Positions 26,512 to 34,090 of a stretch of 64,000 nt of DNA are shown piece by piece; the first letter of the stretch is position 1, and each line of letters opens with the position of its first letter. The stretch lies in contig CAWJPF010000031.1 in assembly GCA_963844625.1 (NCBI GenBank), forward strand, positions 62,001 to 126,000. Reading direction: 5' to 3'. Position numbers and translations under genes: made by a program. The notes beneath the pieces were generated by a model that did not search any database, was not told the origin of the DNA, and saw only the letters and a list, made by a program, of their open reading frames with translations. Origin of the DNA: Palsa-504 sp963844625 (GTDB lineage Bacteria > Actinomycetota > Actinomycetes > Streptosporangiales > Streptosporangiaceae).

Positions 26512-28221
26512 GTGCCTAAAGCAGTGGTGATCGGCAGCGGCGCCGGCGGATCGCTGGCGGCCATGGAGTTCGCGCAGGCCGGATGGCAGGTCGTCGTCTT
26601 CGAGAAGGGCCCCAACCGCTTCTCCAACCTCGACGGCCAGGGCCCGATCGGAACGGTATTCGCCAACGACAGCCTGGCGATGATCGTGCGTAACTTCCCT
26701 GGCCCGGACCCGGAGGTGTTCCCGCGCACCTGGCGGCCGGACCAGACCTCAGCCGTCCAGTACACCGGCAGCGTGGACGAGTTGCCCCAGGTCGTCGGCG
26801 GCGGAACCGTGCACTGGGACGCCAAGGTGCCCAGGTTCTGGGACATCGACTTCCAGCAGCTGTCCGCGCTGGGCCCGGTGCCGGGCGCCGACCTGGCCGA
26901 CTGGCCGTTCGGCTATGCCGAGATCGCGCCCTTCTACGACGAGGTGGAGCGGCTGATCGGCGTGCAGGGCGACGTCACGGTCCTGCCCGACATCGTGCGC
27001 AAGCACGCGCCGCGCGGGCAGCCGTACCCGATGCCGCCGGGTCCGCAGATGCGCTCGTCGATCGCGGTGGCCGCTGGCGCCACCGCCATCGGCCTGCACC
27101 CCTACCCCTTCCCGATGGCGGCCAACTCGAGAAGCTACAACGACCAGCACGTCTGCAACAACTGCGGGTTCTGCAGCAGCTTCGGCTGCCCCGTGGTGGC
27201 CCGGCCGTCGGCGCTGATACCGCTGCGGCGAGCGCTGCGCACCGGGCGGGTGAGGCTGGTGCCCGAGACCATGGTGACCAAGGTCGAGCTCACCGGCTCG
27301 GGCGCGGCGGGGCGGGCCACCGGCGTCAGCTGGATCCAGATGACAGAACGGGGTCCGGTAACAGGCACGGAAAACGCCGATATCGTCGTGATGGCGGCGT
27401 CGGCCATCGAAACGGTGCGCCTGGCTCTGCTTTCCGCGTTCCCCGACCGTAGCGGCAAGCTCGGCCGCAGGCTGATGCTGCACTCCTTCATCGACGGCAG
27501 CGCGATCTTCCTCGACGAGCGGATGCACGCCTACCGCGGCCGGTCGGTGACGCAGTGCGCGGAGGACGCCGCCGACCCGGACTTCCCCGGCGCCCGGGCG
27601 TTCGCCAGGGCCCACGGCCTGCCCTACATCCGCGGCGGCCTCATGGAGCTTGGCGGCAGCCAGGATCCGATCAGCGAGGCGCAATCCTACCAGACCCTGC
27701 TCGGCTTCACCCGCTCGGCTAAGCCGTTCGGCACCGATTTCAAGCAGCTGATGCGCTCCTCGATCCTGCGCGACCGGCTGGCTGGCTGCTCGCTCATCGG
27801 CCACGACCTGCCTTACCTCGGTCACACGGTGACCCTCGACCCGAAGGTCAGGGACGTCTTCGGCCTGCCGGTGGCCCAGATCACCTGGAGCGCTGGCCAG
27901 CACGAGCAGGTGGCCCAGCAGTTCTACATCCCGCAGCTGAAGATGATGATGACCAAGGCCGGGGCCGGCGTGGCCCTCGCGGTACCCGCCACTTATAACA
28001 GTGGCGGCCTGCCGACGGGAAACCACGTCATGGGCGGCATGATGATGGGCGCCGACCCCGCCACCAGCGTGACCGATAACTACGGCCGCGTGCATGGCCT
28101 GGACAACGTTTACGTCGCCGACGGTTCCGTCTTCGTTACCTCGGGGGCGCACAACCCGACCAACACCATCATGGCCGTGGCCCTGCGCAACATGCGCCAC
28201 CTCGCCGGAAGGCCGGCTTAG
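26512..28221 (+). CDS. GMC family FAD oxidoreductase (gluconate/sugar dehydrogenase-like large subunit)
   Basis: FAD-dependent dehydrogenase, 569 residues. The FAD fold is at the extreme N-terminus (VVIGSGAGGSLAAMEFAQAG), so it has no signal peptide of its own. It has the Cys-rich stretch CNNCGFCSSFGC around residues 213-224, in the place where GMC dehydrogenases of this class hold an iron-sulfur cluster. The C-terminal GMC domain has GNHVMGGMMMG and SGAHNPTNTIMAVALR (catalytic His/Asn region). GTG start, seven bases after its partner. No cytochrome c subunit is adjacent. The substrate is a guess: a sugar, sugar acid or other alcohol. Confidence 0.88.
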   Translation: MPKAVVIGSGAGGSLAAMEFAQAGWQVVVFEKGPNRFSNLDGQGPIGTVFANDSLAMIVRNFPGPDPEVFPRTWRPDQTSAVQYTGSVDELPQVVGGGTVHWDAKVPRFWDIDFQQLSALGPVPGADLADWPFGYAEIAPFYDEVERLIGVQGDVTVLPDIVRKHAPRGQPYPMPPGPQMRSSIAVAAGATAIGLHPYPFPMAANSRSYNDQHVCNNCGFCSSFGCPVVARPSALIPLRRALRTGRVRLVPETMVTKVELTGSGAAGRATGVSWIQMTERGPVTGTENADIVVMAASAIETVRLALLSAFPDRSGKLGRRLMLHSFIDGSAIFLDERMHAYRGRSVTQCAEDAADPDFPGARAFARAHGLPYIRGGLMELGGSQDPISEAQSYQTLLGFTRSAKPFGTDFKQLMRSSILRDRLAGCSLIGHDLPYLGHTVTLDPKVRDVFGLPVAQITWSAGQHEQVAQQFYIPQLKMMMTKAGAGVALAVPATYNSGGLPTGNHVMGGMMMGADPATSVTDNYGRVHGLDNVYVADGSVFVTSGAHNPTNTIMAVALRNMRHLAGRPA

Positions 28222-28241
28222 GAACAAGACCGCCCTCGCCG

Positions 28242-28267
28242 CCCGGTCCGGATGAGTCCGGGCCGGG
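28242..28267 (+). terminator. Hairpin terminator after the GMC gene
   Basis: CCCGGTCCGGA (28242-28252), loop TGAG, TCCGGGCCGGG (28257-28267): an 11-bp stem with one G-T pair, 21 bp after the stop codon. Confidence 0.65.
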
Positions 28268-28321
28268 CCGGGCCGGGTCGGCCGATGCCAGCGGCCCGTC
28301 CCACGCTACTCAAAAGAAGTG

Positions 28322-28370
28322 TTTCGAGAGAGTTGTCAAAACAACCCTTTCGAGGGTAGTATTTCGAAAC
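28322..28370 (+). promoter_or_regulatory. Promoter with TTTCGAG boxes, probably leaderless
   Basis: TTGTCA (28333-28338) and TAGTAT (28357-28362) are 18 bp apart and would start transcription at or next to the ATG at 28371, giving a leaderless mRNA. TTTCGAGAG (28322), TTTCGAGGG (28348) and TTTCGAAAC (28362) flank these elements and are candidate binding sites for the regulator itself. Confidence 0.6.
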
Positions 28371-29156
28371 ATGGCTTCCGAAGAATTCCCGGACCCCGGC
28401 GCGGTACTACGGGACGCACCTGCGCCCCCGGCGGATGGGTCGACGGGGCATGACTCGTCCGAGGGGGAGGACCCCAAGAAGCGGGCCGCGGATCCACGGG
28501 ACGATCGAGGGCGGCTCAGCCTCACCGACCCGAAGGCCATCCGGGCCCTGGCCCATCCGGTGCGCTGGGCTCTGCTCGAAGCCCTCGGGCAGGCCGGGAC
28601 CCTGACGGCGACCCAGGCCAGCGAGATGCTCGGCGAGTCGCCGGCGAATTGCGCGTTCCACCTGCGGACCCTGGCGAAGTACGGCTTCGTGGAGGAGGCA
28701 GGCGGCGGCCGCGGCCGGGAACGCCCGTGGCGCCAGACGTACGACGGCCTGAGCTGGCGGACCCGCCAGGGCGATCCTCAGGCCTCGCACGCGGCCGAGG
28801 CCCTCGACCAGGTCTGGATGGACCGGCTGCTGACCCGGGCGCAGCGCAGTCTCACGTCGATGATCTCGTGGCCGCCGGCCATCGATGACGGCCTGGGCGC
28901 ATCGGCCAGCCGGGTGTTCGTAACGCCAGAAGAGGCCAAAGAGCTCTACTCAGAAATTCGGGAGACGTTCGAGCGCGTGGTCGGGACGTACCACCGCTTC
29001 GCCGACCGCAGGGACCCGAAGCTCCGTCCGCCGGACTCCGTGCCGGTCGAGTTTGTCCTGCTCGGATACCCGATTCTCGACTCGCCGCCGCTGCCGGACG
29101 GCGACGAATCCGGCGATGATGCCGAGGCGGGGGAGGGGCCCGCCTTAACCGGCTGA
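28371..29156 (+). CDS. ArsR-like winged-helix transcriptional regulator
   Basis: About 261 residues. An acidic, disordered N-terminal ~45 residues leads into a winged helix (LTDPKAIRALAHPVRWALLEAL, TLTATQASEMLGESPANCAFHLRTLAKYGFVEEA), close to ArsR/HTH_20-type repressors. The rest is helical with a conserved-looking FVTPEEAKELYSEIRETFERV and an acidic tail. No metal-binding cysteines are visible, so it is not a classical arsenic sensor. The start codon abuts a promoter with repeated TTTCGAG boxes, so autoregulation is likely. Similar TCGAG boxes precede the small gene at 29449. Confidence 0.83.
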   Translation: MASEEFPDPGAVLRDAPAPPADGSTGHDSSEGEDPKKRAADPRDDRGRLSLTDPKAIRALAHPVRWALLEALGQAGTLTATQASEMLGESPANCAFHLRTLAKYGFVEEAGGGRGRERPWRQTYDGLSWRTRQGDPQASHAAEALDQVWMDRLLTRAQRSLTSMISWPPAIDDGLGASASRVFVTPEEAKELYSEIRETFERVVGTYHRFADRRDPKLRPPDSVPVEFVLLGYPILDSPPLPDGDESGDDAEAGEGPALTG

Positions 29157-29336
29157 GCCCGGTCCGGACCGGGCGAGAATGTCAGACCCCCTCGTCATAA
29201 TGAGGCCATCACCACGAGCGGGGGCCACGCTCAGCACCGGCGGAGGTCTCCGCGGGGCAGGCATCCGCCTATCCGCTCCACCCCGTTTCCCGGCCGCCGT
29301 CCAGCTCCCAGCCCGGCTATCAAGCTCATCTCTCGG

Positions 29337-29398
29337 TATCGAGGTTATCCGCAACGTTCGAGATATATCTTGACAACGGAACTACTCGAGATACATCG
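29337..29398 (+). promoter_or_regulatory. Promoter with repeated CGAGATA boxes
   Basis: CGAGATA occurs at 29359-29365 and 29387-29393, and TATCGAGG at 29337-29344. TTGACA (29370-29375) followed 16 bp later by TACATC looks like a -35/-10 pair. The boxes straddle it. They share the TCGAG core of the sites upstream of the regulator gene at 28371. Confidence 0.5.
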
Positions 29399-29448
29399 TA
29401 TTTACTACCTCCGCTCGCATCCAGTCCACGGCCGAAGGAGGCCACCGC

Positions 29449-29688
29449 ATGAATCCGGAAATCGCCAAGACCCTAATCGCGCAGCGTCACGATGAGCTGA
29501 TGCGCGACACGGCGCTCAGCTGGCGCAGTCCCCGTCGCCGCCGCTTCCCGCGGTGGCATGTCAGCTGGACCAGGACCGTCCTGGCTCCGGCCGGGCCGCC
29601 CGCTCCCGCAGGCAGCGGGCGGCCCGGCCGGGGCAGCCGCCGCGGGAGGTCACTGGTGATCATCATCTCCGCCCACCGCTCGGCGTGA
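29449..29688 (+). CDS. Small basic protein, unknown
   Basis: Predicted 79-residue protein with a strong ribosome site (GAAGGAGG) and a regulated-looking promoter. The N-terminus MNPEIAKTLIAQRHDELMRD is amphipathic, and the rest is Arg/Pro/Gly-rich (SWRSPRRRRFPRW). Short actinobacterial proteins with this style of N-terminus are common and uncharacterised. It lies between the ArsR-like regulator and the MFS pump on the opposite strand. It could be a real small protein or only the 5' part of a decayed gene. Confidence 0.5.
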   Translation: MNPEIAKTLIAQRHDELMRDTALSWRSPRRRRFPRWHVSWTRTVLAPAGPPAPAGSGRPGRGSRRGRSLVIIISAHRSA

Positions 29689-29710
29689 CACCCCGGCCCG
29701 CGCCAGCGGG

Positions 29711-31345
29711 TTACGTTCCGGACCTGTCCTCCGCGAACTCCGGCACCCCCGCCAACTCGGGCCTGTCGCCTGCCGCAGCGCCACTGGCGCCAGCCCCGCC
29801 TGCGACGACGCGATCGGTCGCCGCGCGGTCCGGGACGGCGCGGGGGTTCCGCAGGCCGCTCAGCGCGACCAGCGTGCCGATCGCCGCAATGCCGGTGATC
29901 AAGACGAGCGCGGGCCGGTACGCGGCCAACGTGGCCGGGGCAGAGGCAAGCCTGCCCGCGCCGCCCGCATCGATGACGGTCGTGACGATGGCGAGCACGA
30001 TCGCGCCGCCGACCTGGAACGAGGTCTGGAACAGGCTGGCGGCCAGGCCCTGCTCCGCGTCCGGGACACCCGCCGTGGCCGCCACGCTGAGCGAGGAGAA
30101 GCCGAGCCCGAAGGCCAGCCCGAGCAGCAGGGTGGCGCGCAGCATCACGGCCGGGTAATCCGGGCGGACGCCGGCCCGAAGGAACACGGCGTAGGCGATG
30201 ACCAGGCAGCTGAAGGCGAGCGCGGTCAGCGGGGCCGGGCCGTACCGGCCGAGCAGGGCCGCCATCCGGGTAGACAGGACCACCACCATGACGCCCGCCG
30301 GGAGGAACGCCAGCGCAGTAGAAAGCGCTGACCAGCCGGCCAGGGTCTGCAGGTACTGGGTCACCAGGAACTGGAACGAGATATAGGTGCCGAACAAGAT
30401 CACGGCCCCGGCGTTCGCGCGCCGCAGTGCCTTCGAGGCGAAGATGCCGAAGGGCACCAGCGGATCCCGGCTGCGCCGCTCGATGGCGGCGAATACCCCG
30501 AGCAGCGCGGCGGCGGCCGCGAACGAGCCGATCGTCCTGGCCGAGGCCCAGCCCGCCTGCTGGGCGGAGACGACGGTGTAGACGAGCAGCAGCATCGCGG
30601 CGGTGACCGTGAGGGCGCCGGGCAGATCGAACCTGCGCCCGCCGCGCGCTCCGCCCTCGTGAGCAGGGCGCTCACCGCGGGGGATCAGCCAGATGGCTGC
30701 GGCCAGCACGATCACCGCGACGGGAGCGGGTACCAGCAGGGTCCACCGCCAGCTGATCTCGGTGAGAATGCCGGACAGCACGAGCCCCAGCGAGAAACCG
30801 CTCGCGCCGAAGACCGTATAGACGCTGAACGCGCGGTTCCTCATCGGTCCCTCGGGGAATGTCGTGGTGAGCAAGGACATGCTGGCCGGCGCCGTGAAGG
30901 CCGCTGCCGCCCCCTTGACGAACCGGGCCGCGATCAGCAGGCCGGCGCTGCTGACCAGGCCGCCGAACACCGAGACCACGGCGAAGACGGCCAGCGCGAC
31001 GAGGAAAACCCGCCGGCGCCCGAGCAGGTCGGCGGCCCGGCCGCCGAGTAGCAGCAGGCCGCCGTAGCCGAGGACGTAGCCGCTGACGATCCATTGCAGA
31101 GACGAGGTGCTCAGGTCGAGCGCGGAGCGGATGGACGGCAGCGCCACTCCGACCATGGAGACATCGAGGCCGTCGAGGCACAGCGCTCCGCCGAGCACGA
31201 ACAAGATGGCCCACAGCTGGCGGGAGATGGCGGCCTGCCATGCGGCGGCCTCCGCGGCTCTCGATCGCGAACTGGGCGACAAACACGGACTGGGCGTCAG
31301 TGACTTCGAGGTCCTCGAACGGCTCGCCGAGAGCGACGGGCGCAA
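29711..31345 (-). CDS. MFS transporter, DHA2 family
   Basis: Second 14-helix multidrug-type efflux pump, 544 residues as opened. The first helix begins near residue 44 (LWAILFVLGGALCLDGLDVSMVGVALP), and motif A follows (GGRAADLLGRRRVF). The last ~50 residues are a polar tail. The only in-frame start I can place is 31345, which puts the first ~40 residues inside the oppositely oriented MarR gene. The real start may be a non-standard codon closer to the first helix. The pump is probably controlled by the divergent MarR protein. Substrate unknown. Confidence 0.83.
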   Translation of the reverse strand: MRPSLSASRSRTSKSLTPSPCLSPSSRSRAAEAAAWQAAISRQLWAILFVLGGALCLDGLDVSMVGVALPSIRSALDLSTSSLQWIVSGYVLGYGGLLLLGGRAADLLGRRRVFLVALAVFAVVSVFGGLVSSAGLLIAARFVKGAAAAFTAPASMSLLTTTFPEGPMRNRAFSVYTVFGASGFSLGLVLSGILTEISWRWTLLVPAPVAVIVLAAAIWLIPRGERPAHEGGARGGRRFDLPGALTVTAAMLLLVYTVVSAQQAGWASARTIGSFAAAAALLGVFAAIERRSRDPLVPFGIFASKALRRANAGAVILFGTYISFQFLVTQYLQTLAGWSALSTALAFLPAGVMVVVLSTRMAALLGRYGPAPLTALAFSCLVIAYAVFLRAGVRPDYPAVMLRATLLLGLAFGLGFSSLSVAATAGVPDAEQGLAASLFQTSFQVGGAIVLAIVTTVIDAGGAGRLASAPATLAAYRPALVLITGIAAIGTLVALSGLRNPRAVPDRAATDRVVAGGAGASGAAAGDRPELAGVPEFAEDRSGT

Positions 31346-31577
31346 GTTCCGGGCCCAGGATCTGGCGGAGGCCGTGCACCTCAGCCAGAGCGCCCTGTCG
31401 CGCCTGGTCGACCGGCTGGCCAGGCACGGCCTGGTCGAGCGCTGTGGCTGCGACGACGACCGGCGCGGTATCTACGTGGTGCTGACCGAAGCGGGGGAGC
31501 GATGCCACGCCGAGGCGGTACCGACGCACCGCGCCGTACTCGCCCGGATGATGCCGGCCTCGATGCTACGATCCTAG
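31206..31577 (+). CDS. MarR family transcriptional regulator
   Basis: About 123 residues from ATG 31206 (MAHSWREMAACHAAAS). The winged helix is clear: GLGVSDFEVLERLAES, AQDLAEAVHLSQSALSRLVDRLARHGLVER, then the wing DDRRGIYVVLTEAG. The 5' end overlaps that of the divergent MFS gene by up to 140 bp, which leaves no normal intergenic operator region. The protein is slightly shorter than usual (MarR ~140-150 residues) at the N-terminus. Confidence 0.8.
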   Translation: MAHSWREMAACHAAASAALDRELGDKHGLGVSDFEVLERLAESDGRKFRAQDLAEAVHLSQSALSRLVDRLARHGLVERCGCDDDRRGIYVVLTEAGERCHAEAVPTHRAVLARMMPASMLRS

Positions 31578-31656
31578 CCCGCGGCGATAACTGGGATAGG
31601 GTTAGTCCAGCCAAAACGGGCTGAGACAGGTCACACCGGCGGGAGCACGATGAACG

Positions 31657-32793
31657 ATGCGTGATCGTCCGGCCACACTGCGAGACGTTGCGGCCGTCGC
31701 GGGTGTGCACCCGGCTACCGCGTCCCGCGCGCTCAACCCGGAAACCCGCCTGCTGGTCAGTGAGGACACCGCGCGCCGCGTGGTGGCGGCCGCCGCCAAA
31801 CTCGGCTACCGGCCTAATCCGGTCGCGCGGAGCCTGCGGACCCGGCGCTCGCACACGGTCGGGGTGCTGATCCCCGACCTGAACAACCCGCTTTTCCCGC
31901 CGATCGTGCGCGGCCTCGAAGACAAGCTGGCCGCGGCGGGCTATGTGGCCCTGATCGGCAACACCGATGCCGACGCTAACCGGGAGCGCACGCTCTTCGA
32001 GCAGATGCGGGCCCGTCACGTCGACGGTTTCGTGCTCGCCACCGCGACCCAGCACGACCGGCTGCTGGACGAGGCGGCAGCGGCGGACCTGCCCGTCGTG
32101 CTGATGAACCGGCTGGCGCAGGACTACAGTTTTCCTTCGGTCTCGGTCGACAACGAGCAGGGCGCGCGGATGGCGGTCAGTCACCTGGCCCGGCTCGGCC
32201 ATACCCGGATCGCGCATATCGCCGGCCCGCAGGAGGTGTCTACCGGCGTAGGCCGCCTGAAGGGGTTCCGGGAGGCCATGGCGTCACACGGGCTCGAGGT
32301 GGATGAGGACCTGATCGCGTACGCCAGCCGGTACACGGTCGAGGAAGGCACCCGCTGCTACCGGGAACTTATGGTCAGGCACGGGGACTTCACCGCGGTG
32401 GCCGCCGGGAACGACATGCTGGCGATCGGCTGCTACGCCGCGCTCGACGAAGAAGACCGCCTGTGCCCCAACGATGTCTCGGTGATCGGCTTCAACGACA
32501 TGCCGTTCATCGACCGGCTGAGGCCGCCGCTCACCACGGTGCGGTTTCCGCACTACCAGCTGGGCACCGAGGCGGCTCAGCTGCTGCTCGAACGGATCAA
32601 CGGCGGAGACGGGCCGGTGAAGATCCTCTACCTGGCGCCAGAGCTTATCGTTCGCGGATCTACCGCACCGTGCGCGGCGCCGGCTGATCGCGTGGACGCC
32701 GAAGAAGACGAAGGAGCCGAAGGAGCGGGCAGTCCGCCGGTGCCTATCCGCCGTGCGCCCTCTCAGCGGGGCCGGGGAGCGTCTCCCGCGTAA
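31657..32793 (+). CDS. LacI family transcriptional regulator
   Basis: Ligand-controlled repressor of 378 residues. HTH at residues ~7-30 (TLRDVAAVAGVHPATASRALN), hinge (YRPNPVARSLRTRRSHTVGV) and a periplasmic-binding-protein-like core (VGVLIPDLNNPLFPPIV, VSVDNEQGARMAVSHL, VIGFNDMPFIDRLRPPLTTV). The last ~45 residues are an unusual acidic/proline-rich tail not needed for the fold. Downstream lie two LacI-type palindromes and a beta-hydroxyacid dehydrogenase, which is the likely target. Confidence 0.9.
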   Translation: MRDRPATLRDVAAVAGVHPATASRALNPETRLLVSEDTARRVVAAAAKLGYRPNPVARSLRTRRSHTVGVLIPDLNNPLFPPIVRGLEDKLAAAGYVALIGNTDADANRERTLFEQMRARHVDGFVLATATQHDRLLDEAAAADLPVVLMNRLAQDYSFPSVSVDNEQGARMAVSHLARLGHTRIAHIAGPQEVSTGVGRLKGFREAMASHGLEVDEDLIAYASRYTVEEGTRCYRELMVRHGDFTAVAAGNDMLAIGCYAALDEEDRLCPNDVSVIGFNDMPFIDRLRPPLTTVRFPHYQLGTEAAQLLLERINGGDGPVKILYLAPELIVRGSTAPCAAPADRVDAEEDEGAEGAGSPPVPIRRAPSQRGRGASPA

Positions 32794-32817
32794 TCGAGCC
32801 TGGATGGGCCAGATCCC

Positions 32818-32829
32818 GCAATCGATTGC
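32818..32829. promoter_or_regulatory. Candidate LacI operator 1
   Basis: GCAATCGATTGC is a perfect 12-bp palindrome with the central CG typical of LacI-family operators. It lies 25 bp after the lacI-type gene and ~275 bp before the dehydrogenase. Confidence 0.55.
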
Positions 32830-32865
32830 TGCCAGGCAAGCGGCACCGTGGAGCCAGGACCGGCC

Positions 32866-32883
32866 GGCAGGGGAGGCCCTGCC
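32866..32883 (+). terminator. Hairpin after the LacI gene
   Basis: GGCAGGG (32866-32872), loop GAGG, CCCTGCC (32877-32883) form a perfect 7-bp stem. The 310-bp gap 32794-33103 holds this hairpin and two operator-like palindromes and nothing else that I recognise. Confidence 0.45.
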
Positions 32884-33064
32884 GCAGGTAACGGCGTGGC
32901 TCGCCGCTGCGTCGCCTGCCCGTGCTGTCAGCCTGGCAGACCACCCAAACCGGCCTTAAGGCGACGTCCGTGCCGAACGGGTAGGTCCGCTATTCTATCC
33001 GGTTTGGTAACAGATTGGTCGTCCTCCATTGACAAGGGCTCGCCCGGGCGACAATCTCGGGGTT

Positions 33065-33076
33065 GCAAACGATTGT
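33065..33076. promoter_or_regulatory. Candidate LacI operator 2
   Basis: GCAAACGATTGT matches the upstream palindrome GCAATCGATTGC at 10 of 12 positions and keeps the central CG. It lies 28 bp before the dehydrogenase start, where a bound repressor would block transcription. Confidence 0.55.
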
Positions 33077-33103
33077 GAGCAGAGGGGGAGGGGATCTGGC
33101 GAC

Positions 33104-34051
33104 ATGGTGGGACATGAGGAGACACGTCGGCTTGGCTGGCTGGGTACGGGCCGCATGGGTCTGGAAATGGGTCGGCGGCTTCTCGCCGCCGGCTGTGATC
33201 TCGCGGTTTTCAACCGTTCGATGAGCAAGGCCGAGCCGCTGGTACAGCTGGGCGCCAAGCCCGCGCAGTCCGCCGCGGAGCTGGCGACCAGGGATATTGT
33301 TTTCGTCACGGTCGGCTCGTCGGAGGATCTGGTCTCCGCGGTCCTTGGCCCGGACGGGCTGATGTCCGGCCCGTCCGCGGCGCCTCGGGTGCTGGTTGAT
33401 TGCTCCACGGTATCGGCCGAGGCCTCGGCCCGGGTGCGGGCCGAGATCGCCGAGCGGGGAACCGCCCTGCTGGCCGCGCCGGTGATGGGTAACCCTAAGG
33501 TAGTGCGGGCGGGAAAGATGACGGTCGCGGTCTCCGGGCCCCATGACGCGTTCGTCATGGCCGAGCCGTACCTGCACATGCTCGGCCATGGCGTCACCTA
33601 TGTAGGCGACGGCGAGGTGGCCAGAACGGTTAAGCTCTGTCACAATCTGTTCCTGGGCGTCGTCGCCCAGTCGCTTGCTGAGATAACCGTTCTCGCGGAG
33701 AAGAGTGGAATCAGCAGGCAAGCGTTTCTCGACTGTCTCAACAAGAGCGTGATGGGTTCTCTGTTCACCGGGTACAAGACGCCGGCTTACGTGAACCTCG
33801 ATTTTGAGCCGACGTTCACCGCCACGCTGCTGCGCAAGGACTTCGACCTTGGCCTGGCCGCCGCGCGGGAACACGAAGTGCCGATGCCGGTCGCCGCGGT
33901 CGTCCACCAGCTGATCCAGGGCCTGGTCGGGCGCGGGTACGGGGACGCTGACTTCGCCGCGCTGCTGCGGCAGCAGGCGGACTCCGCGGGCTTGCCGCTC
34001 GTCAGCGAGCACGCGGAGGTCTCTGACGGGCTCGGTACCAGCGAAACCTGA
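33104..34051 (+). CDS. Beta-hydroxyacid dehydrogenase family protein (3-hydroxyisobutyrate dehydrogenase-like)
   Basis: NAD(P)-dependent dehydrogenase, 315 residues from ATG 33104 with GGGGGAGGGG upstream. The Rossmann motif is LGWLGTGRMGLEMGRRLL. The substrate-site segment DCSTVSAEAS is present and the catalytic lysine is expected in VKLCHNLFLG. The C-terminal helical domain is normal (LLRKDFDLGLAAA). In this family substrates include 3-hydroxyisobutyrate, tartronate semialdehyde and related acids. The LacI regulator upstream and the liv operon downstream fit branched-chain or sugar-acid catabolism, but the specific substrate is unknown. Confidence 0.85.
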   Translation: MVGHEETRRLGWLGTGRMGLEMGRRLLAAGCDLAVFNRSMSKAEPLVQLGAKPAQSAAELATRDIVFVTVGSSEDLVSAVLGPDGLMSGPSAAPRVLVDCSTVSAEASARVRAEIAERGTALLAAPVMGNPKVVRAGKMTVAVSGPHDAFVMAEPYLHMLGHGVTYVGDGEVARTVKLCHNLFLGVVAQSLAEITVLAEKSGISRQAFLDCLNKSVMGSLFTGYKTPAYVNLDFEPTFTATLLRKDFDLGLAAAREHEVPMPVAAVVHQLIQGLVGRGYGDADFAALLRQQADSAGLPLVSEHAEVSDGLGTSET

Positions 34052-34090
34052 CCACTGGTAAACCACACGAGGAAGAAGGAGGCAACGGGC

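Noticed and set aside
26749..28227. 492-codon frame opposite the GMC gene
   Set aside because: Shadow frame with His/Arg-rich low-complexity product; GMC motifs are on the plus strand.
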